NCBI GenBank assembly: GCA_015178975.1
Contig: WHVD01000259.1
Coordinates: 1 to 64,000, forward strand
Origin: Hysterangium stoloniferum
Taxonomy: Eukaryota; Basidiomycota; Agaricomycetes; Hysterangiales; Hysterangiaceae
Length of the DNA: 64,000 nt
Reading direction: 5' to 3'
The notes beneath the pieces are model-generated. The model had not been told where the DNA came from. It made no database searches and saw only the letters and a program-made list of their open reading frames with translations. Numbering within the stretch: position 1 is the first letter of the stretch; each line of letters starts with the position of its first letter. Shown here one piece after another: positions 1 to 10,802 of this stretch. Position numbers and translations under genes: made by a program.

Positions 1-3000
1 GGGTGAGAAAGTTTTGTGGTTGAAAAGTAAACTAAATTTTTGTGGTCTGTAATAACATCTACCGGGTGGGCCGAGCCCTCCAAATAATGTCGCCATGTCT
101 TGAAAGCTTCAAAGATTGCGAGTAATTCCTTATCGTGAACGTCGTAGTTGAGTTCGGGCGCCGAAAATGTGCGAGACAGAAAAGCTACTGGGTGTACTTC
201 ACCATCGGTGTCCAGAATGGACAATATCGCGGCAAGCGCATAGTCCGAAGCATCAGTTTCCACGATGAGTTGAACGTCGGGTTTCCAGTGCGACAAAAAG
301 GGGCGGATGTAAACGCACTTTTCAATTCCTGGAATGCCGATCGGCATTCTTCGGAGAAATTCCACGGGGTGTCTTTGCGAGTAAGACGAGTGAGCGGAAC
401 GGTAATTTTTGAGTAATTGTGAATGAAACGGCGATAAAAATTGGCGAAGCCTAAAAAGGATTGAATATCTTTAACCTTTCGGGGTTCCGGCCAATCTTGA
501 ATGACTTGAATTTTAGCGTCGTCCATGCGGAGACCATCAGGTCCCATCATGAAGCCTAAGTATTCAACCGTGTCGACATCAAAAGAACATTTTTTACCAT
601 TCGCAAAAGACCATGTTTTCGGAGTCTTCGGAGGACTTCACGGACGTGTTCATCATGAAGTGTAGGGTCTTCGGAGAAGATGAGGATGTCGTCTAGGTAC
701 ACAATGACAAAGACGTCAAGGAGGTCGGAAAAGACGTCGTTGATAAAACGTTGAAAGACCGACGGAGCGTTGGTGAGGCCGAAAGGCATCACTAACCATT
801 CAAAGGAACCATAGCGAGTGCGAAAAGCTGTTTTCCATTCGTCACCTTCGGCGATCCGAACCAAATGATAGGCGTGTTTGAGATCTATCTTTGTATAAAT
901 TCGGGCCTTCCGAGGGGCGTCGAGTAAATCGGAGATTAATGGTAATGGGTACTTGTCTTTTCGAGTAATCGCGTTTAGTCCTCGAAAGTCAACGCAAAGT
1001 CGAAGGGAACCGTCTTTTTTCCGAACGAATAGGACAGGGGCTCCATAGGGAGACTTTGAGGGTCGGATAAAACCTATAGCCAAATGTTCATCCAAGAAAT
1101 CTCGGATAGCCGATAATTCGGACTGCGAGAGAGGATAAACTGGGCCTAGGGGCGGATGTGAACCATCTTCAATATCAATTTTCAAATCGTAAGGCCTGTG
1201 AGGGGCGAGTCGATCGGCTTTTTGTTTACTGAAGACATCTGCGAATTCATGGTATTTTTTAGGAACACCTTCTAAATCTGCGATCGGTTCGGTCACCGGG
1301 GATGCGAAGCGACCGGTGACTTCGTCAACTTTAAGATTGACTGTAAATGCTCGGGAGCCGTCCAGCTTGATGGCTCTCATAAAAGCTGCGGCGTTTATTA
1401 GAGAGACGGGCGGCGGAGAGCTCAGATTTGCCACGGGGGCCGGAGGTGCTGTAGAGGCCATATTTGCTGAAACAGGCGGAAAGGGACCAGTCGTATCGGG
1501 TGCCGACGGGGTTCGGAAATGGATACTGCCCAATACCCAATCAATCAACGGATTATAGCGGGTGAGCCAGTTATGTCCTAGAACCACGGAGCAGCTCGAG
1601 TCCAACTGTGTTACAAAAAACGTAACTGTCTGAAAGGTTCCACACGGGAACCGAAGTCGGAGTTCGCAGGCTTGCGAGATTACGGAGTTTGAGGTACCAT
1701 CAAAAAGTCGGAGCGGAATCGGATCTATTGCATAGGTTTTCAACTGATTTTTTCTGGAAAAACTTGTATCTATAAAACAATGGGTTGAACCTGAATCTAT
1801 GAGAGCTCGAAAAGTGAAACTCCCGAGAGGTTCCGAAGTAAGATTTATGAACAAAGAATTAGGATCATACAATGCGGATGCGTTAAGATGACAATTTTCC
1901 GGTGTGCGAGGAGATTCAACGCAACTCTCCAACCGCACGGAATCCAGAGAGTTGCTTAATCTTTTTTCGACTCGGCAGCCGGCTTGGCCGGTTGTGAGGT
2001 CGTGGCCGTGTTGGCCGATCGGGCTTTTGTGGCTTTTGGGCATGCAGCGACTCGGTGTCCGGGATCTGCACACAACAAACAAAGGTTGTTGTCCATTCGG
2101 CGTTGCTTTTCCTGTGGTAGGAGCTTGCCATCGGAGCCGAGTTTGCCAGTTAGGTCGGGTTTGTCTTTGTCTTGAGACTTATTCGACTGTTTGCCCTTGC
2201 CTTTTTTGTCGTTAGACCCTTTGTTTTCGGACTTCTTATCGGAAGTCGAGTTGCCAGTTATATTGGTGTTTTGGTTACCAGACTTGTTGGCATTTTTGTT
2301 GTCCGATGATTTTTTGTCCGACGGGTTTTCGCGACTGATTTCCGAACGTCGTTCCCAGTATCGAGCGTCTGCGTTTTGGGCTTTCAGGCGCATGAGAGGG
2401 AGGGTTTTCGGCTTGCCGGTCTCTCCTTTGGAGACTTCGTCTTTGAGGCGAGACGGAAGGCCGGAGTAAAACTGGTAACGGAGGGCCGAATCGCCCCAGT
2501 CGCAACGCGCGGCGAGGTTGTTGAACTGGACGATATAATCGGTGATGCGCTGAGTGTCTTTCATTTTGAGATTAGAAAGCGCGGTTTCGGCATCGCCGGT
2601 TTGGTCGTAGGGGCCGAAGTTGGTTTCGAGTTCCTCGACAAAGGCATCCCAATCGTGGAGCCAATCGGGGTCTTCAGAGGTGAGGCCAGAAAATGCGGGT
2701 TCAAACCAGGCTGCTGCGGAATCCTTAAGGTATGAGAGTGCGAAGTTTACCTTTCGGTCATCCGTTGCGAATGCAGCCGGGCGGTCCCGAAAGTTGAATC
2801 GACATTGCATAAGGAATGTCGGCAATTTCTTCGGGTTTGAGCCAGTAAATGGCTCGGGTTTGTTGACTCGGGTTTGCCCAGGTTCCTTTTCCTTGATATT
2901 GCTTTTAAGGAATTCATTAAGGGATCCTAGTGTACCTGAAAACAATTCCCATGTTTCTTCAGGGTCGAGAGCCGGTTTCTTCTTTGCAGACTTCTTGGAG

Positions 3001-4013
3001 CCACTAGCCTGAGGTTGGTCGCCATCCTCGGGTTCGTGTTCCGAAACTGGTTGATTGTTAATCTCCTCAGTTGCTTCGGGATCGGTTGCTTCAGTTACTT
3101 CTTCAGCATCGCCGGTAATCTCCACAAAGCGAGATTCTTCGGAGGTTTCTGGTAGCGGAGTTTTCTGAGTAGCTCGGGCTGTATACAGAAAAGGAGACTT
3201 GAGAGTGGAAGATTCTGCTTCGCCGCTAGGCTTGGCATTTTTCCTCGGAGGCATGTTTAGACGGAAAATGCGAGTGTGAAATCAGAATATACTGTTAAGA
3301 ACTAGAAACTGACTAATGTCGGTGGCCGACAGGGACCGATCGGAAGGACTTGGCTTCAGCTTATGGGCTGCGCCCTCGCAAATATCCGCAGGATGTCCTT
3401 AAATTTCGGGCGGGCGAAGACTAGTCCTAGTGAGTACCTTTCGGCGTGATACCGATCGGAATCGAAGGACAAGTCAAGCGTCGGGCCAAGGGGTCGGGGC
3501 CGGGAGTGGCAAGCGCACGCGAAGGCGGATGGGGGAAGTCTTAGTATGAGACTGATACAGGTGTATGAGGGTATTCTGAGTCGATATTCTGATTGTCCAG
3601 TAACTACAATTACAGCGGGTTCATATACAAGTAACAGGCGTCTGGAAAATACTAATGGGGAGAAGGGCAGAACACGGTATTAACAATAAGCTTGACTAGG
3701 AACGGGAAGTTTATGATTAGTTCGGAGGCCGATGATAACCGAGAGCGGAATTACGATAAAAGGAAATGGTTCGAGGACTACAAATATAGATAGACATATG
3801 CGAAACATAAGATTGAACGGATCAACATAATAAAGGGGACGTATCAAAAGTTTGACCAGACAATACGAGTTATTTGACGTGGGCGTAAATGGAGTTTGAT
3901 CTTCGCGAAACATTCGTCAGCTTCGGGGCCGATGGCTTTCCGAGGGGACGACTTGAAACGTTGACAAATGGCGATAACCTCGGGGCCGATAGGGTTGCGA
4001 CACGGTCGTAACA
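1..4013 (-). mobile_element. Ty3/gypsy LTR retrotransposon, family A, 5' part
   Basis: The element runs leftwards off the window edge. Its parts in transcription order are an LTR (3293-4013), gag (start codon at 3254, about 432 residues, ending in a CCHC zinc knuckle of the form CLLCADPGHRVAAC near its end), and pol, which overlaps the end of gag in another frame as is usual for gypsy elements. Pol shows a retropepsin-like ALIDSGSTHCF motif, reverse transcriptase with FGLTNAP and YLDD, and the connection/RNase H start (SFLGFANFYRRF). Integrase and the 3' LTR lie outside. It looks mostly whole in the visible part, with at least one break. CpG is well preserved, so it looks younger than the copies at 54-64 kb. 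Confidence 0.93.
3293..4013 (-). repeat. 5' LTR of gypsy family A
   Basis: This 721-bp repeat starts TGTTACGACC and ends CTTAACA when read on the minus strand, and abuts the gag leader. A solo copy of the same LTR lies in the opposite orientation at 52619-53341, which fixes both ends. The outer flank is CTTAA; its partner duplication would be off the left edge. Confidence 0.93.
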
Positions 4014-4242
4014 CTTAACCCCTATTGACCTTTCTAAACTATTGATGTTTGATACATGTAGTTAGGATAGCTACATATTTATAAATGAACAGTCAATACT
4101 CAAGGTGTATATCTTTTCTTAGCTAAATTAGTTTAAGACAATTGTAACTGTGCATGTACAGTTATGTGCAGCCACACTATATTCTGATTATGTGCAGTTG
4201 TGCAGCATCATTTTATGTATATAAACAGCAGAGCTGAATTAT

Positions 4243-5332
4243 TGTTATGACCTGTTCCCAGGTACTTCAATCTTCTGTAATTATCTGTAACCTTCTGACC
4301 TGATTTCCATCCACAGAACATTTCTAGTTCCCATACTTCTGAACCTGATCCTTGTTCTGCATTTGGTAACTTGTCTGCTGACAAGTATTCATTTGTTTGC
4401 TTGTTGTATTCCTGTTTCAGAATACTCACCCTAATCTGTCTTATTGTGATCCTATTTTGTAGTATAATAATGAAAGAATCTATATATTAGTTTCCATGTA
4501 TTTGTACTCTACCTTAGATCTGATATTGACTTAGTTTCTTATTCCTTCCTTCTTTCTGTATGCTCAATATTCAGAACTCTTTGGAACTCTAAATATCTAT
4601 AATCTTCCAGTGTAAACCTCTCCTCTGAAATTAAGGACATTCCAAGTGTTTGCATAGGGGTACAGCACATAAGCTGAATCCAACATGCTGACCCTATCTA
4701 GAAGTTTCTGAGTTCCTGGTTATTTCCTGATAGTTCTGGAATAAGTTCCTGACTGTTACGACCCGTTCCCAGATGTTTCAATATCCGACTTCCGATCTCC
4801 GACTATGGAACATCATAGTTACCGTATCTTCCACATTCTTCCCTTGTTCCGCATTTGGTAATTTGTCCGTTGACAAGTATTCACTTGTTTGTTTATTATA
4901 TTCCCATTTCGGAATATTGTCTCCCTGATATGTCTTATTGTATTTCCATTTTAAGATTATTTCCATTTCCGTCTTATTATGGTCTTAGTTTGTAGTACAA
5001 TAACGAGAAGACTTATATTAGTTTCCGCGAATTTGTACTTTACCTTAGATCTGATATCAACTTAGATCTGATATCAACTTAGTTTCTTATTCCTTCTCCC
5101 GTCTTTCTGTACACTCGATATTCGGAACTCTTCAGAACTCTGAATATCCATATCTTCCATTGTAAGTCTCACTTCTGAAATTAAGGACTTTGAGCGTTTG
5201 CGTAGAGGCACAGCATATAAGCTGAAGCCAACATCCTGACCCTATCCAATAGTTCCCGATTTCCCGGTGACTTTCCGATAGTTCTGGAATAAGTTCCCAA
5301 CATGGCACTTAACACTGACATAGCACTTAACA
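4243..5332 (+). repeat. Solo LTR of gypsy family B (outer), with target duplication
   Basis: The LTR starts TGTTATGACC and ends GCACTTAACA and is flanked by the direct 5-bp duplication ATTAT (4238-4242 and 5333-5337), so it is a solo LTR left by recombination. It is split by a second LTR of the same family at 4754-5314. Without the inner copy it is about 524 bp. It is depleted in CpG, with TG/CA where the inner copy has CG. The same family flanks the elements at 54496 and 63639. Confidence 0.9.
4754..5314 (+). repeat. Solo LTR of gypsy family B (inner, nested)
   Basis: This 561-bp LTR starts TGTTACGACC and ends GGCACTTAACA. It sits inside the outer LTR and is flanked by the duplication CTGAC (4749-4753 and 5315-5319), taken from the outer LTR's own terminal sequence. 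The outer LTR's last 13 bases resume immediately after the second CTGAC. It keeps more CpG than its host, agreeing with a later insertion. Confidence 0.92.
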
Positions 5333-7904
5333 ATTATGAAATATAAGCCTTTTGAACCACCTTACATAAGCTACATAGTATCATCCCATCTGCATTCATG
5401 CATCTTATTCCACATGTTCCAGGTTTACAGAATCCTTGCCATTAATGTGACTTACCTTAGTTACACAATCCATGTTAGAATATAGGGCTGTGCAAGCATG
5501 CATAAGGTGCCACACCGGCAATTTACCACCCTATTGTTCTTTTGAGTTTGGCTAAACCCTGTGTTGCCATACATCTATTGTTCTCAAGGCATATATAGCT
5601 AGTATAGATTTCTTGTACTTATGCTATCTGTTTGCCTCCTACGAGACACAGAGGGTCAAACAGAAATTATATTCATTATTGCTTGAGATTCACAAGCTTT
5701 AAGATCTTATTTCAACAATCCAAATTCAAGCTATTCATTCCCTTTTCCATATTCTATTCTACCTTTAAATACTCACAAATAAGAACCCTAAATTAATAGA
5801 CTACTGACACAGTCAGCCCTTTCATATATCATAGTTGTTGTCTTTAAGTTGCTGCTAAGTACTTAAGGATTCTCAATGAAAGTGATACATCACAGGTTGG
5901 GGTGGGGGTGGATCAAGTCTATCAAGTGAGAACTGTGCATCCATAGCCCTAGTTTGTTGTAGCCTAGTACCTGTTAGGTATTGTTTTCAGACCTCCTACA
6001 TGTGATCTCCATTGTAACTCACTTGTGTCTTGCTTCCAAGTTGGCCACATGTTGTGCATCAGTGTCTTATCTCCACCTCATGTATTACTTTTCACCAACC
6101 ATCTTCACTTCTTGGATATCCATTTTTACACCTTTCCCTGTTCCCATTTCAGATTTCAGTTCCTTTCATGATTCCTTTGCTCCATCTATGATTATTTATT
6201 CTACTTGTAACTTGTTTGCTCCAGTTTAGTATTTTACCTTGCCCTTTATTAGTACAAAAGATATGTCCTGTATATAACTTCTCTTCAGTTTAAATATTAA
6301 CTTAGAATCCCCCCTACAGTACTTCTCTCACATACATATGTATGAAGGTACTGACAAGGAAACTTCCTGGATGTTGGCTTTGGAACTTGGACATGCTATG
6401 AAAACTGTACTTGACTTGCATGATGCCTACCCTAGTAAACCTGGACCTTTATCATCACTCTAGCTTCCATCTTTCTGACATTCCATTTTCCAACTTTCCA
6501 ACTTTCTGACTTTTCTGACTTTTCTGACATCTGTCTATCCTTACTTTCTTTTCACAGAATCTTAACAAGTTCTCACTGAAAATCTTTGCAAGTAAAATTT
6601 ATTAAAATCATTCTACCTTTTCCTTCAAAGTTTCTGCTTCTCCAAATTTTGGCTCCTCCACATCATCTTCCAGTTCCCTCTCACCTTCCATGGTTTCCTT
6701 GACTTCTGTGATGTATTAGTCTTATTTTAATACTATCTTCTGAAAAAGGAGTCCAATGCTCTATCAAAATATGCAAATACTCAATTCACTGCAAGGTAAA
6801 ATAATTTAAGTGTGTATTTGATATTAATCAGTGGCAGCCTGAATAGACTTAGAACCCCTGAAGTCAAGAGTTTACGCACCCAACTTCACAAAGAAGGTTT
6901 TGAGAGCTGCTTTTGCAAGCTGTTCTTTTTCTGTGAAAACAACTACTAAAATATGAATAACAATTCACTGATTCTGAAACTAGATTCAACTTCGATTCTA
7001 GCTAGTTTATATATATTTTATACTATTTATCAATCAGTAAAAATATTTATAAACAGGTCAAAAGATTAGATATAGAATAAAACACTATTTGGCTAATATA
7101 TGCTTTATTTCTTCTAACCTACAGGGTCTACTGTGATACTAACTTATCAGGATCTTAATGTAGTCTTAAGGATCTTGCAAGGATATTCTCAGTATTTATT
7201 TATACTCAAACACTTAAGATGTTTTGTGAATATGCTTTACTGATTCACAATAAATGAGCAAATGGAACAGGATTATTTGTAATGTAATAAACAGTCAAAT
7301 TACTCAACTAGAAGTGACTGAAGTCTTAGACTACAAATAACAAGCAATGGAACAGGGATTATTTGTAATGTAATAAACAGTCAAATTACTCAACTAGAGG
7401 TGACTGAAGTCTTAGACTACAAATAACAATGCAAAGAAAACTAATAATCAGTACTCAATTAAGAGGTGACTGGAACATTAATTTTATTGTCCAATGGTGT
7501 TATCGTACATTTAGTATATTCTACCTGCACCAGGGATTTGGGAATGTCTACATTGTTTATGTAGACTTCCTAAACTCCCTAGACTCCCTAAATCTATAGT
7601 GAGCTTTTATATCAACCAGTAAATAGGGATCGCAAGAAAGTAGTCTGTCTAGCCGTCAAGCCGAGCTAGGGAGCCCTCCTAGATGGCTCTAGGCAATATA
7701 TATGGCATACTAACTGATCTTCCTGATGTGGCAGCAAATGGCCATGCAGATAGTTTTCTTATGCTCGGAAAATCAAGACACGGACAATTGAAAATCGTAT
7801 GAATCAGCTCTTGCCAATGGTATCAACGCTTCTACATACATACTATAGATTACATTATCGTACACATGTAAGAGGGGATGACAACAAGGGACAAAAAGTG
7901 GTTG
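5333..7904. other. AT-rich gene-free stretch
   Basis: No coding family is recognisable on either strand. The longest open frame is an 82-codon hydrophobic one at 5981-6229, which I do not accept as a gene. CpG is rare, as in the adjoining outer LTR, which suggests old methylated repeat DNA. One tandem duplication (7258-7430) stands out. Confidence 0.6.
7258..7430. repeat. Two-copy tandem repeat, about 85 bp
   Basis: The block beginning GCAAATGGAACAGG recurs 85-86 bp later with only a few changes; both copies end at ACTACAAATAACA. A shorter, diverged echo (AAGAGGTGACTGGAAC) follows near 7460. It looks like a simple replication-slippage duplication. Confidence 0.85.
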
Positions 7905-10067
7905 TCATAATGTTGGAAGTTCCGCTAATACCTCGGTAGCTAGGCGACATTGTTGGTGCAACCTTCTGATATCCCGCATTGCAGGTCGTTTCTTAGAGTC
8001 CAAGTCCCAGCATCGTCTGCAGATCAACCATAGCTCCTCTGTCAAACCAGGTGCAGTAGATGCAGCGGGACGTTTTGGTATCTGTCCATTCATGATTTGG
8101 GGCACTACGGCAGGATCGAGGGAGATTTCTGAATATGGCCGCTTCTCAGTAAGTATTTCCTGTAAAATCTCTGAATTTGTCTAGAGGCAAGCTTAAGTTT
8201 TGATGTACATACAATTACCGTCATTCCAAACGCCCAGACATCACTTTGTTCGTTGACTTTTTCATTCTCAAGCAGCTCTCGAGACATCCAGCGCAATGAT
8301 CCAGTCGTACTCGACGATGTCGTAATTCCTACTGTGTCTCCCAAGATCCTAGATAGCCCAAAATCAGTTAAGCAGGGAATTCCTTGATCAGAAATCAGAA
8401 CGTTTCCCTGTCAGACAAAATCAAGGAAATCGAAAAGTCAGGATGAAGTTCAGATTCTATTTGAACACATACCCCACGGACATCTCCATGGATGATGGAT
8501 GGTTCATGATCATGTAAAAATGCAAGTCCGTCCGCAATCCCAAGAATCTGCAAGGGTGGATGCGTCAAAACCAAGCGTTCGGTTATGCATAGCTCGTTGA
8601 CACACCAAAGGGAGCCGATCTACAGTTGGCCAACGCCCGATATAGAACATCACCGTACCATTCGACATCCACGGGGATAATAAAGCTGGTAGCTCATGCT
8701 GAGATTCTGGACTGAAATCGTATGAATAACCAAGGCATCGGAGTATATTGGGATGGATCATAGATGACCAAACGAGATATTCCCGCCACGCTCGCTAGCA
8801 GGGTACAGAAAATAAGTTCGCGTATGTTTAAAGAAACAGAGGCTTTGACCTTCAATAATTTTGCCCTCATAATTGGCATACCCATACTGCTAAATCCTCT
8901 CATTGTCTTGATGGCAATTTTTTTACCGTCTAATGTACCACTCCATATGTCCGCGAAGCCCCCGCATGCTTCGATATATTTGCTACGATGTTTTATTTTA
9001 CCATCAAGGCAAAGAGGGGATGTTCTCGTGAATGAATCCGGAGGTGATGATTGCGCATGGGCGGGCACTGGCTCAGGGCGATTGCCTAGGTAGGACGAAG
9101 CCGTATAATTAATCCAATTATTCTGCGGGGGCAATGGCAACGGTCGGCGTTTGCGCCTTAGTAACTGTGGTGGAATACTTGTCGCAACAGGGTTGCCCAA
9201 GTTTAAGGTTGTTACTATAATTTAGCGTTGGGGTGTCTAAATAAATGATGATGCGCCAGGAAAAGTAGGTCGATTCGACTTACCTCGATTGCCTACAGGG
9301 GGCGTTGGTAAAGGCGGGCGGATCCTCGATGCGGAACGCGTGAGCGTCTCAGATGAAGCTTTGTCCCCCGAAGTGCCAAAGCCGGAATCTGTGGCTCCAG
9401 AAGAAGTCTGCTTATTAATTTTAGGAACGGAAGGTAGCGGTCGCATTCCCTTCCGGGGAAGGTGAAGGGGGTGGGTGGGAAGTTGGGTATCCCCAAGAAT
9501 ATGACTATCTTCCTCATCTCGACGGTTGTACGAAGGCGGGTTGGTCTCTATAGAGGATTGATAGGTATGGCTACTTTCGCTCCCACTGGCATGATTGCTT
9601 ATGATTTCATCCTGAACATCGGACTCCCATCGGCGGTATCCGAAAAATGTCAATTCAGGATATCTTTCATGTAAGCCGCGGACAATTCCATTTGCTACAT
9701 CCTGAAGGCCCCGGTCTGTTAATAGAGCAATCGCACCACTACATTCACGAAGGCAGTCATCATAATGACCCATTAAGATGTCGTTGTGCTGTGCATTTCG
9801 ACTACCTGCAAGCTCAACACATATCGCTATTGCTAATGCTGTCAGTTGTAGGGTTGAGAAACTCTCCAGGGTGTCCACTATCTCCGCTACCGGCGGGGAA
9901 TCCTTTTCAAATTCGAGGAGTTGTCCGAGTAATATTGGAAGATCCGGAATAATCGCCTCTGATAGAAAAAAGTCGGTTTCACAGCATATTATCAAAACAT
10001 GTAACACCCATGGCACCGAAACAGACTCGCCGCCCGGCAAGGGAGGTGATGGGAGCGACAGCTCCAT
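7905..10067 (-). CDS. TKL-like protein kinase with N-terminal helical domain (kinase 1)
   Basis: Modelled as six exons (10067-9284, 9214-8850, 8794-8606, 8547-8473, 8407-8213, 8159-7905), 620 residues. Residues about 1-140 form a helical region of unknown family shared with the next gene. A basic, proline-rich linker follows (RPLPSVP, RPPLPTPP, RRPLPLPPQ), which could bind SH3 or WW domains. The kinase domain has a GGFADIW loop (about 346), AIK lysine (about 364), HGDVRGGN catalytic loop (Asp about 468), DFG (about 486) and an SDVWAFGM motif. HRD is replaced by HGD and the usual DLK lysine by Arg, as in many mushroom TKL-like kinases; the key Lys, Asp, Asn and DFG are present, so activity is plausible. 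Substrates are unknown. It lies in tandem with kinase 2 on the same strand. Confidence 0.88.
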
Positions 10068-10802
10068 TTCACAGTTTGGTTTACCTGGTGATAAGGTCTT
10101 GAGCAGAGATCACTTAAGACATCCAGAGAAACCTTTGACCAAAATAAGCGCCATGTAAGCTCTGGGAGGCTGTAGCTTCATGGGAATCGAACTTTTCCGT
10201 GACAGGATTGGTTAATTTAAGAGGAGTTGCAAGACATTGATTGGAAATCAAAGAAATCGTTGACGAGCCGATCTCGATTCTGGACCAATAGAACACTGAA
10301 AGCCGGACACCTAGGAACGATGAATCCTATAGTAAACCTACTCGGCCCGCTTCTAATATTAGTAAACTTACCCTCTATAGTTAAAGAGAAACAATGAGCG
10401 TTATAAAAGGGTCACCACCGGCAATTCTCTGTCCTCTGTGAAAAATGATTTGCTGCTGCTGCTACCGAGGTTGTGTCGGAAGGGCACTGAAGCTTGTGGG
10501 TACTTCAGCTCGAGCATATTAAAGGATGACAGAATGTTCCTGGTAGTAGTAGTGTACATAATCGAAAACATTATTCTTCCCAGAGTCCAACGAGTTGTGA
10601 AAGAATTGATAAGGTACGATTAACATGTCATCAAAGTTGCTAAGAGGTCACCGACTCCTCGCATACTGAATCATCAATGTCCAAGATTGATGTGCAAAAG
10701 GGAGGTGCCTGCCTCGAAGCATCGAGCCCGAAAAATCGATACGGCGAATCCAACTCAGTTGACTCTGTCACTCATGAGATACCATTGTCCACAGTCAATT
10801 CA
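10068..10802. other. Spacer between the two kinase genes
   Basis: About 735 bp carrying the upstream region of kinase 1 and the 3' region of kinase 2. I see no further gene and no clear repeat. Confidence 0.6.

Noticed and set aside
1316-3012. Several plus-strand frames opposite gag and pol of the left gypsy element
   Set aside because: They are antisense shadows of the coding strand with no independent motif.
5981-6229. 82-codon plus-strand frame
   Set aside because: Composition follows the CT-rich, CpG-poor surroundings; no motif and no homologous copy.
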